Positions 35,290 through 43,942 are shown, counted from the first letter of the stretch. The stretch: DNA of 53,247 bases from Bacillota bacterium (GCA_023388495.1 JAEWGC010000016.1:1-53247), one strand, 5' to 3'. Numbers and translations: made by a program. Notes: generated from the letters alone by a model not told the origin.

Positions 35290-37332
35290 TTATACATTAA
35301 TATTTGTGTACATAATAATATTTTTCATGTCATCAATTTTAGCAGTATGATTAGGGTATAAAACTACAGTTGCACCCATTTCAGCTATTATAGCAGGACC
35401 TTCTATTGTCTCGCCAACACTTAATGAATCTCTATTTATAATCGGTACATCGTATTCTCTGCCATCAAAAATAGCTATCCCTAGCTCCTTTTCTATTTTA
35501 TTTACTTGTGAGCTTTTCTTTATGTCAGGTTTTATAGTAGCTCCGATTGCACTAACCCTATAATTCACAAATTCAATAGGATCTTCTTTCATACAGTGTC
35601 CATACGCTTGTTCATGAAGCCTATGAAAACTTTCAATCATATGGTCAATATCATCTTCAGTTAAGATCTTGCATGCTAGTGGAACACTTATCTCAAAAGC
35701 TTGACCAAAATATCTCATATCACAAGTTCTTACTAGTAGTCTATTTTCTTCTGATACATTTTGCTTCTCAAGTCCATCATTCCCCTGTTTGTCTAATTTC
35801 ATATATATATCATTTAATATCTCAGGACTTATTTGTTCTTTTGTCATTAGCTTAGAATGAACATTATCACATTTTATATCAGATAATACTAGTCCAACTG
35901 CACTAAAGGTTCCTGGTGAATAAGGAACAATAACTTTTGGAATTTCAAGCTCTTCTGCAAGCTTTCCTGCATGAAGCCCCCCTGCACCTCCAAAAGCTAC
36001 TAAAGTAAACTCTCTAGGATCATATCCTTTTTGTACAGACACAAATTTTATTGCTCTAATCATATTAGAATTTACTACATCAATGATACCTTCTGCAGCT
36101 TTTATTGTGTCAAATCCAAGAGGTTCTGCAATATACTTTTCTATAGCATTCTTGGTTTTTTCCATTGCATTATCTAAGTTTTCTTCAAATATTTTTGGTC
36201 TAATTCTTCCAGTAACTAAGTTTGCATCAGTAACTGTGGGTTTTTCTCCACCTTTTCCATAACATACAGGTCCAGGTTCTGCTCCTGCACTTAAAGGGCC
36301 CACCTTTAACGCTCCGCCTCCATCAACCCATGCAATACTTCCGCCTCCAGCTCCAATAAAATTAAGATCAACTGTAGGAATGCTTATTGGATATCCTTCA
36401 ATATGACTATCTGTAGTAAATTTCATTATATTATCTTGAATTAATGCAACATCAGTACTCGTTCCACCCATATCAAAGGTAATGATGTTTTTCTCACCTA
36501 CTAATTTGCTTATATAGTTTGCTGCTATAATACCTGCAATAGGACCTGAATCCGCTACTGAAACAGGTTTCGTCAATGCTGTATCAAATGTCATTATTCC
36601 TGCATTACCTTGCATCATATAATACTTTGCATCTATTTGACTATTGTCCATTTCATTTTTAAAATCCACTAAATGGGAGGCCATACTTGGCATCATAAAT
36701 GCATTTATTACAGTAGTAGATGTTCTCTCGTATTCCCTGAATTGGGGATTTATTTCAGCTGAAATTGAAACATAGGCTTCTGGCCATTCTCTATTTATAA
36801 TTTCTTTTATCTTTATTTCATGAGTAGGATTTGCATAGGAATGCATTAAACATACAGCTACAGCTCGAATTTTCTTTTCTTTTAATATATTAATAATTTC
36901 AATAACTTCATTTTCATCTAAAGGTTCAAGTTCTTGCCCTAAAAAGTTTATTCTTTCAGAAACTTCAAATCTTAAATTTCTTTTTATCAGTGGCTCTGGC
37001 TTATCCATATTGATATCATAAATATTTTCACTTCTATATGCTCTTCCAATTTCCAAAACATCTCTAAAACCTTTGGTTGTTATTAATGCAGTAGCTTCAT
37101 TAATTTTCTGTGCAATCATATTTACGACTATTGTTGTACCATAAATCAATTCTTCAATTTCTTGGGGTTTTACTCCATGTTTATCAGTTATTTTATTTAT
37201 ACCTGTCTTTATGCCTTTCAGCAATTCCTTTGGAGTAGATGGAGTTTTAGTATAATATATCTTTCCCGTCTCAACATTTGTTAAAACAACGTCTGTATTT
37301 GTTCCCCCAGTATCTATTCCTATTCTGAACAT
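35290..37332 (-). CDS. hyuA: Hydantoinase A / oxoprolinase family subunit
   Basis: 680 residues, typical for HyuA. The actin-like ATPase core has FRIGIDTGGTNTDVVL, the second glycine-rich loop ITFDMGGTSTDVAL and ADSGPIAGIIAANY; the ligand motif GAEPGPVCYGKGG follows. It provides ATP-driven activation of the cyclic substrate and works with HyuB next in the operon. GAGGTG precedes the ATG, and the gene starts 15 bases after the dehydrogenase-like gene, so coupling is tight. Confidence 0.9.
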   Translation of the reverse strand: MFRIGIDTGGTNTDVVLTNVETGKIYYTKTPSTPKELLKGIKTGINKITDKHGVKPQEIEELIYGTTIVVNMIAQKINEATALITTKGFRDVLEIGRAYRSENIYDINMDKPEPLIKRNLRFEVSERINFLGQELEPLDENEVIEIINILKEKKIRAVAVCLMHSYANPTHEIKIKEIINREWPEAYVSISAEINPQFREYERTSTTVINAFMMPSMASHLVDFKNEMDNSQIDAKYYMMQGNAGIMTFDTALTKPVSVADSGPIAGIIAANYISKLVGEKNIITFDMGGTSTDVALIQDNIMKFTTDSHIEGYPISIPTVDLNFIGAGGGSIAWVDGGGALKVGPLSAGAEPGPVCYGKGGEKPTVTDANLVTGRIRPKIFEENLDNAMEKTKNAIEKYIAEPLGFDTIKAAEGIIDVVNSNMIRAIKFVSVQKGYDPREFTLVAFGGAGGLHAGKLAEELEIPKVIVPYSPGTFSAVGLVLSDIKCDNVHSKLMTKEQISPEILNDIYMKLDKQGNDGLEKQNVSEENRLLVRTCDMRYFGQAFEISVPLACKILTEDDIDHMIESFHRLHEQAYGHCMKEDPIEFVNYRVSAIGATIKPDIKKSSQVNKIEKELGIAIFDGREYDVPIINRDSLSVGETIEGPAIIAEMGATVVLYPNHTAKIDDMKNIIMYTNINV

Positions 37333-37346
37333 CTAATCACCTCATT

Positions 37347-38468
37347 TTAATTATTTTTGTTGTTTAAGTAATAATCCAGTGAAGATCTATAAAGAGATCT
37401 TTCATAAATATTTTTACTTTTCTCATCAAGGTTAAGAGGACCTTTACTTAAAATTACATCTAAGAATGGTGTTATTAATCGACCATATACTCTCATACAA
37501 TCTTTTGCATCGACACCAGGCCAAGCATTGCAACTCACTACTAATCTTCTATTTTTACTATTGATTGCTTTAGGTATATGGTTATAAGCATCATCGTCAA
37601 CTTCTATAACATATTTATCTAATGTCCCTGTTGGAATTCCTTCAATTCCCTTAACTTGTATAGGGGAGACACCATCATTATAGGGGTCAGCAGTTAAATC
37701 AAGTATTACAGCATAGTCAGGCAAATAATCAATCAACTCATTTGATATTATTATTTTAGTAGGATCAGGCCTTTTACTAGCATCTACAAGTATATCAGAT
37801 TCTTTTAAAATCATTTTTAAATTTTCAAAATTTTTAGTTACATTTCTCGGAATCATATGCACTATAAGACCACTACCATTATCTTTCTCAAGGAATTCTT
37901 TATCACTATATTCCTCAAAGGCTTTGGCACAATTGGCTGAAACTGCTCCCATTCCTATAATAGTCACATTGATTATCTTATTCTTCGTATTTTTAAAATT
38001 ATCAGTTTGTCTTTTTAATTGTTCGAAGGCTATTCTAGAACCAGCCCTTGATGTTCCACGATAATTTACCATAATTCTTTGGTTTTCATCATCACACATG
38101 GAGTCCATTGAATAACAATTAATTTTCTTTTGTCTAAGGATATTATTTCTTGTCTCTCTAGTATCATAATGAAGCATAGAAATTAATGATGCACCTTCAT
38201 TAATAAGATTGAGTTCATCTATTTCAGGGGCCCTCAAAACTACTATTAAATCCTTTTTATATACCTCATCATGAGAAGTGAACATAATATTTTTGTTTTT
38301 TTGAATATAATCCTCTGGAATATATCCCAAATCTTTTCCATACCCCTCTTCTAGAAAAATTTCAACATCATAATCATTTAAATCCTCAAATAACCCTGGT
38401 AGAAAATCTCTCTTTTCACCTTCTTCCTTATGCATTTTGGGGAAACCAATTGATTTTATAAATCCCAT
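37347..38468 (-). CDS. Alanine dehydrogenase/PNT-family NAD-dependent enzyme, first gene of the hyu operon
   Basis: 373 residues from the ATG at 38468; GGAGGG fits this ATG and not the one six bases upstream. The N-terminal part (GFPKMHKEEGEKRDFLPGLF) resembles the AlaDH/PNT N-domain, also found in N5-(carboxyethyl)ornithine synthase and saccharopine dehydrogenase-like enzymes. The Rossmann motif NVTIIGMGAVSANCAKAFEE follows near residue 165, then VDASKRPDPTKI and ILDLTADPYNDGVSP. It is probably an amino or imino acid oxidoreductase acting on a product of the hydantoinase. The substrate is inference only. Confidence 0.7.
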   Translation of the reverse strand: MGFIKSIGFPKMHKEEGEKRDFLPGLFEDLNDYDVEIFLEEGYGKDLGYIPEDYIQKNKNIMFTSHDEVYKKDLIVVLRAPEIDELNLINEGASLISMLHYDTRETRNNILRQKKINCYSMDSMCDDENQRIMVNYRGTSRAGSRIAFEQLKRQTDNFKNTKNKIINVTIIGMGAVSANCAKAFEEYSDKEFLEKDNGSGLIVHMIPRNVTKNFENLKMILKESDILVDASKRPDPTKIIISNELIDYLPDYAVILDLTADPYNDGVSPIQVKGIEGIPTGTLDKYVIEVDDDAYNHIPKAINSKNRRLVVSCNAWPGVDAKDCMRVYGRLITPFLDVILSKGPLNLDEKSKNIYERSLYRSSLDYYLNNKNN

Positions 38469-38515
38469 ATACATCCCTCCATTTATAAAACTTTGTTTTC
38501 TACTATATTATAATT

Positions 38516-38531
38516 AGCAAAAATCATGCCA
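38516..38531 (-). promoter_or_regulatory. Sigma-54 promoter of the hydantoinase operon
   Basis: Minus strand reads TGGCATGATTTTTGCT, with GG and GC at the required -24/-12 spacing and only one change from TGGCACG-N4-TTGCW. It lies about 50 bases before the first gene of the operon, leaving a short untranslated leader. A sigma-54 activator is encoded about 1.2 kb away on the other strand. Confidence 0.85.
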
Positions 38532-38605
38532 TATTAACCCCATAAACTTAATATTGAAATTTCAACGTTTATCGAAAGAAATAGTTTTAATTTTCAGATA
38601 ATAAC

Positions 38606-38641
38606 TGTTGCTAATTTAGAACATGTTGCTATTAAGCAACA
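38606..38641. promoter_or_regulatory. Two tandem 18-bp dyads, probable activator binding sites
   Basis: 38606-38623 is TGTTGCTAATTTAGAACA (imperfect) and 38624-38641 is TGTTGCTATTAAGCAACA (perfect 7-bp arms). They abut each other and lie about 75-110 bases upstream of the -24 element, the usual place for an enhancer-binding protein. Confidence 0.7.
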
Positions 38642-38738
38642 TCAAATTGTAAATTCTCATAATAAGACCTATTTAATACAATGATTTTCATATACAAAAC
38701 TATATACTAAAAAATAAACACATTAAATTCAATATTAC

Positions 38739-38756
38739 AGTTGTTAAATTGCAACA
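38739..38756. promoter_or_regulatory. Third related dyad, next to the rpiR promoter
   Basis: AGTTGTTAAATTGCAACA matches the TGTTGC-N6-GCAACA pattern in most positions. It lies just upstream of the rpiR -35 box, so it may serve autoregulation by RpiR or the sigma-54 activator. Confidence 0.5.
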
Positions 38757-38772
38757 CTTTTCTGAATTTGTA

Positions 38773-38800
38773 TTGAGAATATATATTTATATGATACAAT
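38773..38800 (+). promoter_or_regulatory. Promoter of rpiR-like gene and sigma-54 activator
   Basis: TTGAGA (38773-38778) and TACAAT (38795-38800) with a 16-base spacer on the plus strand, 48 bases before the RpiR start codon. Confidence 0.6.
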
Positions 38801-38847
38801 TAGGACAAGAATATATTATGGAAATAAAATAGAAAGGATGAATTCTT

Positions 38848-39705
38848 ATGGCGAATATCAATTTTTTTGAGAGATTGACAGACAGTTCTCTTACATTGAA
38901 TGAATATGAAACTAGATTAGCTGAGTATATAAAGGAAAATTATAAAAAAATATCATTCTTAGATATGATGGACATTTCAAAAATTACATCTATAGATTCA
39001 CATCATATAACATCATATATCAATAAGGTAGGATTTAATGATTATGAGAGCCTAAGAAACTTTATTAGAGAATTTGCCATGTTAGAATTAAAATCTACAG
39101 ATAGGTTTGAATTTTCTTTAATTAATGTAAATCCTAAAATCAATAATATAAAAAATCTGATAATTAACAAAGAGATATCAAACTTAAATAAAATGATGGA
39201 AAACTTTGATGAAAACATATTTTATTCAATAATAGAAGAAATATATAAGGCTCCAGAAATTATTGTTGTTGGAACTAGAAGTTCAGGTGTGATTGCAACT
39301 TACGCTGAGCAAATGTTTAATAAATTAGGTAAGAAAGCTACAAAAATCATATCAGATGGAACAGATAATTTTAATAAATTTTCTTTATTTGACCATAATG
39401 CAATAGTCATTTCAATTGCATTTGCCAGATATCCAAAAGAGACTATAAGAGTAACAAATTTTTTTAAGAAAAACAATTTTAAAATTATATCTATAACTGA
39501 CAATATAATGTCTCCATTAACACCTTTATCTGATATTACTTTTACTATTCCTTGCGAATCAATATCTATAACAGATTTTTATGCTACTCCCTTTAGTGTA
39601 ATAAATATTATTATAGTTCTTTTAAGTCAGTTAGATAAGGAAGCTTCCATTAGTTACTTAAATAAATTTGAAACAACCGCCAAAGATTATGGATTTTATT
39701 TCTAG
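38848..39705 (+). CDS. RpiR/MurR-family transcription regulator
   Basis: 285 residues. Residues 1-75 are the RpiR helix-turn-helix (LNEYETRLAEYIKENYKKIS, then DISKITSIDSHHITSYINKV and GFNDYESLRNFIREFA). Residues about 120-250 are the SIS sugar-phosphate-binding-like domain (IIVVGTRSSGVIATYAEQMFN). Members usually sense phosphosugars, but some sense amino-acid or nucleobase derivatives. The gene is divergent from the hydantoinase operon and 37 bases upstream of the sigma-54 activator, so both regulators probably control that operon. Confidence 0.88.
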   Translation: MANINFFERLTDSSLTLNEYETRLAEYIKENYKKISFLDMMDISKITSIDSHHITSYINKVGFNDYESLRNFIREFAMLELKSTDRFEFSLINVNPKINNIKNLIINKEISNLNKMMENFDENIFYSIIEEIYKAPEIIVVGTRSSGVIATYAEQMFNKLGKKATKIISDGTDNFNKFSLFDHNAIVISIAFARYPKETIRVTNFFKKNNFKIISITDNIMSPLTPLSDITFTIPCESISITDFYATPFSVINIIIVLLSQLDKEASISYLNKFETTAKDYGFYF

Positions 39706-39742
39706 CATTGCTATTTAATAAAAAACATAGGAGGGAATCTAT

Positions 39743-40771
39743 ATGGATAAATATGATAGCTATGTATTGTACGATGAAGATAATTGTGCAATGATACCTA
39801 AGGATTTTGGTAAATACAAAACTGAAAATATTATTAGTATAAACGATAAGATGAAAGACCTTATAAGCCTATGTTTGAGAGTGGCAAAATCAGATGCCCC
39901 TATTTTAATTACTGGAGATTCAGGTGTTGGAAAAGAATTACTATCAGCATTAATACATAATAATAGTAATAGAAAGAAAGAGCCATTTATTAAAATAAAT
40001 TGCGCATCAATAGTGGATGGCTTAAAGGAATCAGAGTTTTTCGGATATGAAGCTGGTTCTTTTACTGGAGCATCAAGGTTTGGAAAAAAAGGTATTATTG
40101 AACAATCTCAAAACGGAACCTTGTTTTTGGATGAAATCGGAGAAATGTCTCTAAATTTACAATCAGCACTTTTAAGAGTGATTCAGGACGGAAAATTTAT
40201 GCGGGTAGGTGGCTTTAAAGAAATTAAATCGGATATACGCATTATATGTGCAACAAATAAAAATCTTAAAACTTTGGTCAATCAAGGGTTGTTTAGAAAC
40301 GACTTATACTTTAGACTCAATGTTATACCAGCTTTTATACCCCCTCTATCAGAAAGAAAAGACGATATACCCATTCTATCTTTATATTATACTGACTATT
40401 TTAATAAGAAATACAATACTGCAAAAAAATTATCACGTGCTGTAATAGAAGCATTAATTGACAAAGAGTGGACAGGAAATGTAAGGGAATTAAAAAATAA
40501 AATTGAGAGATTAGTTCTAATTACTATTAATGATATAATAACAATTGAAGATTTAAGGTATGTTGAATCAATTAACCAAAAAGAAGGCTCTGTTTATTAT
40601 ATAAATCAAGATATTGATTATCTTGAAACAAATCGATCATTAAAAGAAATTATGGAGGAGTTTGAATATAATATTCTTACAAAGGCGGTTAAAGAACATG
40701 GAAGTATCAGAAAAGCAGCAAAGGCCTTGAGTATAAATCCATCTACAATATCAAGAAAATTGAAAAAATAA
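39743..40771 (+). CDS. Sigma-54-dependent activator lacking a sensory domain
   Basis: 342 residues: only about 35 residues precede the AAA+ domain. Walker A GDSGVGKE at 58-65, sigma-54 contact loop GSFTGA at 105-110 (GAFTGA is usual), Walker B GTLFLDEIGEM, arginine-finger region NVIPAFIPPLSERKDD, and a C-terminal Fis-type helix-turn-helix (SIRKAAKALSINPSTISRKL). With no PAS, GAF or receiver domain, its activity is probably set by expression level, and its gene follows rpiR. It is the obvious activator for the sigma-54 promoter 1.2 kb away. Confidence 0.88.
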   Translation: MDKYDSYVLYDEDNCAMIPKDFGKYKTENIISINDKMKDLISLCLRVAKSDAPILITGDSGVGKELLSALIHNNSNRKKEPFIKINCASIVDGLKESEFFGYEAGSFTGASRFGKKGIIEQSQNGTLFLDEIGEMSLNLQSALLRVIQDGKFMRVGGFKEIKSDIRIICATNKNLKTLVNQGLFRNDLYFRLNVIPAFIPPLSERKDDIPILSLYYTDYFNKKYNTAKKLSRAVIEALIDKEWTGNVRELKNKIERLVLITINDIITIEDLRYVESINQKEGSVYYINQDIDYLETNRSLKEIMEEFEYNILTKAVKEHGSIRKAAKALSINPSTISRKLKK

Positions 40772-40799
40772 CACCTTATCGTTGATAGATGTTATTTTT
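40764..40799 (+). terminator. Terminator after the sigma-54 activator gene
   Basis: AAAAATAACA pairs with TGTTATTTTT, with an inner TATC/GATA stem. It overlaps the stop codon and ends in a T run. Confidence 0.75.
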
Positions 40800-40990
40800 G
40801 TCAAATCATTATTAACTTGTATATGATATTAGACTAAAATAGTTATATGCTTTTTATTGGGATAATTATAAATTTAAGGATTTATTATTCCATGCTGGAA
40901 ATTTGGTTTTAAAATTTGCATAACTAGAATTAGTCATAGCTATTATAGTTATCTCTTCCCATAGTGACTATGACATTAAAAACACTGTCA

Positions 40991-41734
40991 TCAGGTCGAT
41001 ATAAGTCTTGGGTTGTAATCAACAATATAAAACGCACATGTACATAAGACTGAAACAATATTTTGGCATTTTATCTTTAATAACTGTTTTTGCAGTATCT
41101 CGGCTGAATCTGGAAGCAAAGGCTTTGTATCATCAAATATTCGTTGAATTTCAGTTAGTTTCCACGCCTTATCTATATTTTGTTGAATCACTATATTACA
41201 TTCCATTCTATTAACGGCAAACTTTGAATAATCGCGATTACGATTTTCAGAGTTAACCCGCTGTTTATATGTTTTTGACCTTAGCTCGTCCATTGATACG
41301 GTATAAGAGTTATAATCGGGATCTGGAATGTTCTTCATATGATAAAAAGCTTCAACCATTGGATAGTTCAAGTATAACTTTCCCATATCGGAGGATTCAA
41401 CAAAGAAGTTTATCATTTCCATTATCTTATCCTCAGAAAATTGAGAATCATGCGGGTCCAAGTCAAATATCAACAAAATATCAGAATATCGTTTATTAAA
41501 TATTTCTTTTTTCTGGGGATCACTTTCATTTTCTTTTAAGAGCTGTAGAATATCAACATCTGCTGGATTCCCATCTTTAAACATTTTATTATAAAGAGTG
41601 TAAATATTTGTATTATATGAAACAACCTGATGTTTGTCATCAATGCCATACAAATGAAAAAGATGTTCCATTAATCTTAGATCTGTCTTTGCACCTTCGA
41701 CAAGAACAAGTATATGGCTTTTTATATTATCCAT
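40991..41734 (-). CDS. TOPRIM-like protein, partner of the AAA ATPase (putative phage defence)
   Basis: 247 residues from the ATG at 41734, preceded by GGTGAG inside the ATPase reading frame. The N-terminus HILVLVEGAKTDLRLMEHL has the Glu of a TOPRIM fold, followed by ILLIFDLDPHD with the paired aspartates. TOPRIM-like partners of AAA ATPases act as nucleases or RNases in OLD, PARIS and related anti-phage systems. The gene overlaps the ATPase by 8 bases. The fold call is from motifs only; I cannot assign the exact system. Confidence 0.6.
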   Translation of the reverse strand: MDNIKSHILVLVEGAKTDLRLMEHLFHLYGIDDKHQVVSYNTNIYTLYNKMFKDGNPADVDILQLLKENESDPQKKEIFNKRYSDILLIFDLDPHDSQFSEDKIMEMINFFVESSDMGKLYLNYPMVEAFYHMKNIPDPDYNSYTVSMDELRSKTYKQRVNSENRNRDYSKFAVNRMECNIVIQQNIDKAWKLTEIQRIFDDTKPLLPDSAEILQKQLLKIKCQNIVSVLCTCAFYIVDYNPRLIST

Positions 41735-42824
41735 TAAACTCACCGCTCATATATAATTTCTCCAAATTGTGGCCTTCACGAAGCTCACGATCAGTTGCAT
41801 TTGCAAGTGAAGTTAACTTATTTTTAGTTAGGATGAAATAACAGTCAGGACGCATGATACGATTTGACAACAAGTTCGTATTATGAGAAGTTAGAATAAC
41901 TTGTGTCTTTGGCATTCTTTCAAGCATAGCTACTATATTTTCTGCCAACTCAAAATGATAGAAAGCATCAAACTCGTCAATAAACATGAGCGAAACATTT
42001 TTTGCTGTTTTATACCAATAAAAGAAAGTGTAAAGTGCTTTTGTCCCACTTGATGCTACCTTAAAAAAAGGTAATGGTGTATCCGTATCAAAATATAAAC
42101 GTTTTATACCATCAATATCCTTCCTAACAATTAAATTATCTTCAATACCTGAATTTTGTAAAAAATCCTCAAGTTCTTTAAGGTTGTTTTCTTCAAATAT
42201 AAAATCATAATAATCTTTACTTTTACTTTTATAACCAATATATCTATTCTCATCCAAACTTCTAAACCAAAGCATATTGGAAACAAAATGCATTAATTGA
42301 CGAATCGGATGAGTGTCGTCTAGCACAGTATTGTTAATTACATATTTTAAAATAGAATCTGTCTCTTGAAATGCCCAGTTAAGTGTAGGAGCTAGTTCCC
42401 TAATTCCTTCAGTATTTCCTTTTTTCCTTTTATAATCATATTCAAATAACATGTTATCATTCATAATAAGCTTCTCAAATACTAACATCTGCTTCTCATC
42501 TTTACGGTAATTATAATCAATTATTTGATCTCCAAATTGAAAAACATAATGGAATGTTGCAAAATTGTCAGTGCTATTAACATTTAAATAATAGCTGTAA
42601 ATATCTGGTGTAACATTTTTGGAAGTTAGATGAGAAACAATATCAAAAACTGCTAGTCCTAGGTTTGATTTACCTATTGAATTTTTTCCATAGACAATTA
42701 TCTTGCTTATAAGGTTATTTGTAATACAATGGGTATTAAACTTATAATCTCTCACGTCAGAAAAATCTAAAGTTATCTTATCCTTAAAGTTTTTAAATCC
42801 AGAAACCTCAAATAGTTTAATCAT
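41727..42824 (-). CDS. AAA15/AAA21-type ATPase (SMC/OLD-like), putative phage defence
   Basis: 365 residues. It opens with the ABC-like IKLFEVSGFKNFKDKITLDF, then Walker A VYGKNSIGKSNLG, a long middle region, the signature-like SSGTKAL, Walker B VSLMFIDEFDAF and the switch ILTSHNTNLLS. This is the architecture of ATPases in OLD, PARIS (AriA) and Septu-type systems. GAGGTGAAG precedes the ATG and a TATAAT box lies upstream (42845-42850). It is the first gene of a two-gene unit with the TOPRIM-like protein. Confidence 0.75.
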   Translation of the reverse strand: MIKLFEVSGFKNFKDKITLDFSDVRDYKFNTHCITNNLISKIIVYGKNSIGKSNLGLAVFDIVSHLTSKNVTPDIYSYYLNVNSTDNFATFHYVFQFGDQIIDYNYRKDEKQMLVFEKLIMNDNMLFEYDYKRKKGNTEGIRELAPTLNWAFQETDSILKYVINNTVLDDTHPIRQLMHFVSNMLWFRSLDENRYIGYKSKSKDYYDFIFEENNLKELEDFLQNSGIEDNLIVRKDIDGIKRLYFDTDTPLPFFKVASSGTKALYTFFYWYKTAKNVSLMFIDEFDAFYHFELAENIVAMLERMPKTQVILTSHNTNLLSNRIMRPDCYFILTKNKLTSLANATDRELREGHNLEKLYMSGEFNG

Positions 42825-42844
42825 AACTTCACCTCTTTATGTTT

Positions 42845-42897
42845 ATTATATACAAATTTTGTACAAAAAATCAATATGATCCGTAAAATATTTACGG
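42845..42897 (-). promoter_or_regulatory. Promoter region of the ATPase/TOPRIM pair, with palindrome
   Basis: TATAAT at 42845-42850 (minus strand), with a possible TTGATT -35 box 18 bases upstream. A perfect 7-bp inverted repeat CCGTAAA-N3-TTTACGG lies at 42881-42897 and may be an operator. Confidence 0.5.
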
Positions 42898-43114
42898 CTC
42901 ACATATAACTAATGTAACCAACAAGCTTTACCCAGAAAATTTTGATAAGTGTTTTTAGGATAATTAATAAATATCACTTTACTTCTTTGCATAAGAAACT
43001 CCATCAAGTAAATCCTTGGTCAATTTATAACATACTTGAATCTACACCATTTAAAATTGCATCTATAATTTTATAAATAGCTTCTAATATATCCAAATTA
43101 TCCTCTTTTTTCCG
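42898..43114. other. Intergenic stretch, no clear gene
   Basis: AT-rich. A possible 23-codon frame (43025-43096, minus strand, TTG start with AGAGG upstream) is noted here; it is the same-frame continuation after the stop of the 59-residue gene. I do not count it as a gene. Confidence 0.3.
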
Positions 43115-43352
43115 ATCTCTTTATTCTCTAACAAAATCAAGAAGTCTGTGTGCATTGTTAGTTTCAATATCATCTAATTTATTTTCTATTCTATCTAATC
43201 TTTTATTAACATCTTTAACTTCTTCTTTAATTTCAGATACATCCTTTGTAAGGGTACCCACTTGTGTAGCAATAAGTTCTAATAATTCCCTATCAGTCAT
43301 TAAATCTCACTCCTTTTTATAACTTATTTCTTCATCTATTTTATAAAGTTAA
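43115..43352. repeat. Direct repeat, copy A (about 238 bp)
   Basis: Matches 50305-50542 in the same orientation with only a handful of substitutions, covering the 59-residue gene, its ribosome binding site and about 50 bases upstream of it. The pair is 7.19 kb apart. Confidence 0.85.
43121..43300 (-). CDS. 59-residue coiled-coil protein, copy A
   Basis: Reads MTDRELLELIATQVGTLTKD, then heptad-rich SEIKEEVKDVNKRLDRIENK and ends AHRLLDFVRE. The heptad spacing of Ile/Val/Leu indicates a coiled coil. It is similar to short clostridial proteins of the same style that follow phage or wall-lysis genes, but no function is known. AAAGGAGTGAG precedes the ATG. A near-identical copy with the same flanks lies at 50311-50490. 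It is 65 bases downstream of the VanZ-family gene. Confidence 0.7.
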   Translation of the reverse strand: MTDRELLELIATQVGTLTKDVSEIKEEVKDVNKRLDRIENKLDDIETNNAHRLLDFVRE

Positions 43353-43365
43353 GTGCATAGCATTA

Positions 43366-43842
43366 TTACCTTTTTCTATTAATAATATAATAATTACAAG
43401 TACCATAAAGTAATATCCCTACTATTGCTCCAGAGGTATCAATGATAACATCTTTTACCTGAGCGCCCCTACCAGGGACAAATAATTGGTGAAGCTCATC
43501 TAATATTGCATAAAGAATACAAAATAATAGGGCAAAGACTATAGATTTAATCATGTCTCTTTTACTTACTCTCAGTGCATTCATCATCAATAGCCCTAAT
43601 ACTAAACAAGAAAAAAAATGTGCATTTTTTCTTAGAATATGATTAGCCCTACTAGAGTTTAACTCCACTTTAGGGGCTACTTTCTCAACAGTTTCTACAA
43701 CAACTTTAGTAACCTTTTTACTCAAATTATTAGATTGATGAACTGGTTGCGAAGACAGATAAAATATTATTGCCATCCAAAAAATGAATAATAAGTAGGA
43801 TATTATTCTTTTATAATTATTTTCAACTTTAAATTTCTTCAT
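43366..43842 (-). CDS. VanZ-family membrane protein
   Basis: 158 residues, four to five membrane segments. Family features: the FWMAIIFYLSSQP segment at the start, HILRKNAHFFSCLVLGLLMM, and AILDELHQLFVPGRGAQVKDVIIDTSGAIVG. VanZ-like proteins are linked to cell-envelope antibiotic tolerance, but the biochemical role is not known. It is 65 bases upstream of copy A of the coiled-coil gene on the same strand and follows the cell-wall amidase gene. Confidence 0.88.
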   Translation of the reverse strand: MKKFKVENNYKRIISYLLFIFWMAIIFYLSSQPVHQSNNLSKKVTKVVVETVEKVAPKVELNSSRANHILRKNAHFFSCLVLGLLMMNALRVSKRDMIKSIVFALLFCILYAILDELHQLFVPGRGAQVKDVIIDTSGAIVGILLYGTCNYYIINRKR

Positions 43843-43907
43843 ATTTAGGTCCTTTAGTATAGTTTTATATTTATTCTACCATTATAATTACTAATAATAA
43901 AGTAAAC

Positions 43908-43942
43908 AAAAAAAGAGGGATTTAACTTAATAAACTCCTCTT
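43908..43942 (-). terminator. Terminator after the cell-wall amidase gene
   Basis: On the minus strand AAGAGGAG and CCCTCTT pair across a loop, followed by seven Ts. The internal stem is imperfect. Confidence 0.55.

Noticed and set aside
41008..41841. Plus-strand frames opposite the TOPRIM-like gene
   Set aside because: No ribosome binding sites, no recognisable domains, and fully antisense.
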